Source: Domibacillus tundrae (lineage in GTDB: Bacteria > Bacillota > Bacilli > Bacillales > Domibacillaceae). From it: a DNA stretch of 64,000 nt. Below are positions 63,212 through 64,000 of the stretch, in pieces (position 1 is the first letter of the stretch; each line of letters begins with the position of its first letter). A model generated the notes under the pieces. It saw nothing but the letters and a program-made list of their open reading frames with translations. It was not told the DNA's origin and did no database searches. The translations under genes were made by a program, and so were the position numbers. The DNA is taken from positions 205,758-269,757 of the forward strand of contig NZ_LAJA01000014.1 of NCBI RefSeq assembly GCF_000970675.1, in the 5' to 3' direction.

Positions 63212-63862
63212 ATGATTATATCATTAAGGCAGTTCCGAACTAAATTCGACCGAATACAAAAGAACCGAAATACCCTTATCATTGGTATTGATGGTGCAAG
63301 TGCCTCTGGCAAAAGCACAATAGCGGATAAACTGAGGGAGTTGGATAATAGAATGGTCATTGTGCATATGGATGACTTTTATCGTCCTTCTGAAGAACAA
63401 AAAGCCATTAATTCAGAAGTTATCGGTGGGAAATTTGACTGGAAACGGGTATGTGAACAGGTTCTTACTCCTTTATCTCATAACAAATTCGGACGGTATC
63501 AGCGATACGATTGGGACACAGACCAAATGGCTGAATGGCACGATGTGCCGACAGGTGGAATCGTAATTATTGAAGGATGCTATTCAATTCGAAAAGAGTT
63601 GCTACCTCTTTATGATGTTCGAATTTGGATAGATAGTCCAAAGCAAACTAGCCTTGAAAGAGTTGTCCAAAGGGAGCAAGTTGGAACTGGCAATAGGTAT
63701 TTCTGGGAAAATGTCTATCGTCCTGATGAAGAAAAATATATTGAGGTTCAAAGACCATGGGAACACGTAGACCTCATCATTGATGGTACTGGACAGAATG
63801 GTGACATTTCTATTTATGAAGTTAATGTAGTGTACGAGAGTGACAGATGGCTATGTCTTTAA
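63212..63862 (+). CDS. Uridine kinase-like P-loop phosphotransferase
   Basis: A 216-residue P-loop kinase. Walker A G-A-S-A-S-G-K-S-T near residue 28, Walker-B-like V-H-M-D-D-F-Y-R, G-G-I-V-I-I-E-G-C-Y-S and the lid R-V-V-Q-R-E. These are marks of the uridine kinase/phosphoribulokinase superfamily; nucleoside specificity is not certain. An ATG at 63191 is in frame, but GTGAGGTCGG precedes the ATG at 63212. Confidence 0.78.
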   Translation: MIISLRQFRTKFDRIQKNRNTLIIGIDGASASGKSTIADKLRELDNRMVIVHMDDFYRPSEEQKAINSEVIGGKFDWKRVCEQVLTPLSHNKFGRYQRYDWDTDQMAEWHDVPTGGIVIIEGCYSIRKELLPLYDVRIWIDSPKQTSLERVVQREQVGTGNRYFWENVYRPDEEKYIEVQRPWEHVDLIIDGTGQNGDISIYEVNVVYESDRWLCL

Positions 63863-63941
63863 TGGTAATCACATTTTCTTGTTCAACTAATTGTGGTTTT
63901 GTGAAGTATTGTACTTAAAGTAACGGGGGCTTTAACTTACC

Positions 63942-63971
63942 AAAGGAGGTAGCTGCGGCACCTCCTTTTCT
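63942..63971 (+). terminator. Terminator near the window end
   Basis: AAAGGAGGT (63942-63950) / ACCTCCTTT (63960-63968), then T-rich. Confidence 0.75.
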
Positions 63972-64000
63972 TATTGAATAAAAGGGGCAGCATTCCTGTT

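Overview
The window reads as a chromosomal segment of a Gram-positive, spore-former-type Bacillaceae bacterium. Evidence: the order ponA-recU ... yppE ... mrfA-mrfB ... gpsB-rnpB-ypsC, then dynA ... ypcP ... ypdQ-ypeP-ypeQ, then ypgR-brxA-ypiP-thyA, is the order of the Bacillus subtilis ypp/ypr/yps/ypb/ypc/ypg/yph region. AGGAGG-type ribosome sites, sigma-A promoters, type B RNase P RNA, a XylR-like operator, CcpA (cre) sites and a guanine riboswitch agree. The species cannot be named from sequence alone.

Layout: (1) 1-8390, core: cell-wall synthesis (ponA), Holliday-junction resolution (recU), an orphan STAS protein, mitomycin-type repair pair mrfA-mrfB, division factor gpsB, rnpB, an rRNA methyltransferase. 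(2) 8391-13608, xylan/arabinoxylan use: two GH43 genes, a XylR operator and a D-xylonate dehydratase-like gene; the second GH43 gene is frameshifted. (3) 13611-15905, ba3-type cytochrome oxidase, subunit I frameshifted. (4) 16084-18205, guanine riboswitch with xpt-pbuX. (5) 18290-27705, a decayed accessory zone: a chimeric tyrosine recombinase without its catalytic tyrosine, repeats, IS630 and serine-recombinase remnants, phage-like DNA-binding genes and secreted proteins. (6) 27753-33053, a c-di-GMP phosphodiesterase/diguanylate cyclase pair and surface or secreted proteins. (7) 33286-45923, core again: cheX, two-GTPase dynamin dynA, sulfurtransferase, 5'-3' exonuclease, RNase H-like genes, mntR, ypgR, brxA, ypiP, thyA.

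(8) 45970-60792 is an AT-rich island bounded by a complete thyA on the left and a diverged second copy of the thyA 3' end plus terminator on the right. It carries a HEPN-domain protein with an unknown partner, a secreted amidase, an IS110 element with a candidate bridge RNA and a -1 frameshift signal, small accessory genes, two stand-alone Rpn-tail-like genes, and a complete type II CBASS operon (CD-NTase, Cap2, Cap3, HNH-SAVED effector). This looks like a defence island. (9) 61117-64000: an intergenic stretch, a short-chain dehydrogenase, a uridine-kinase-like gene and dispersed short repeats.

Several genes are split by single-base indels, mostly at short homopolymers (xynB, cbaA, SLH gene, IS110 transposase, zinc-ribbon gene). 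Either genuine decay or consensus error could explain this, so those gene calls should be read with that caution.
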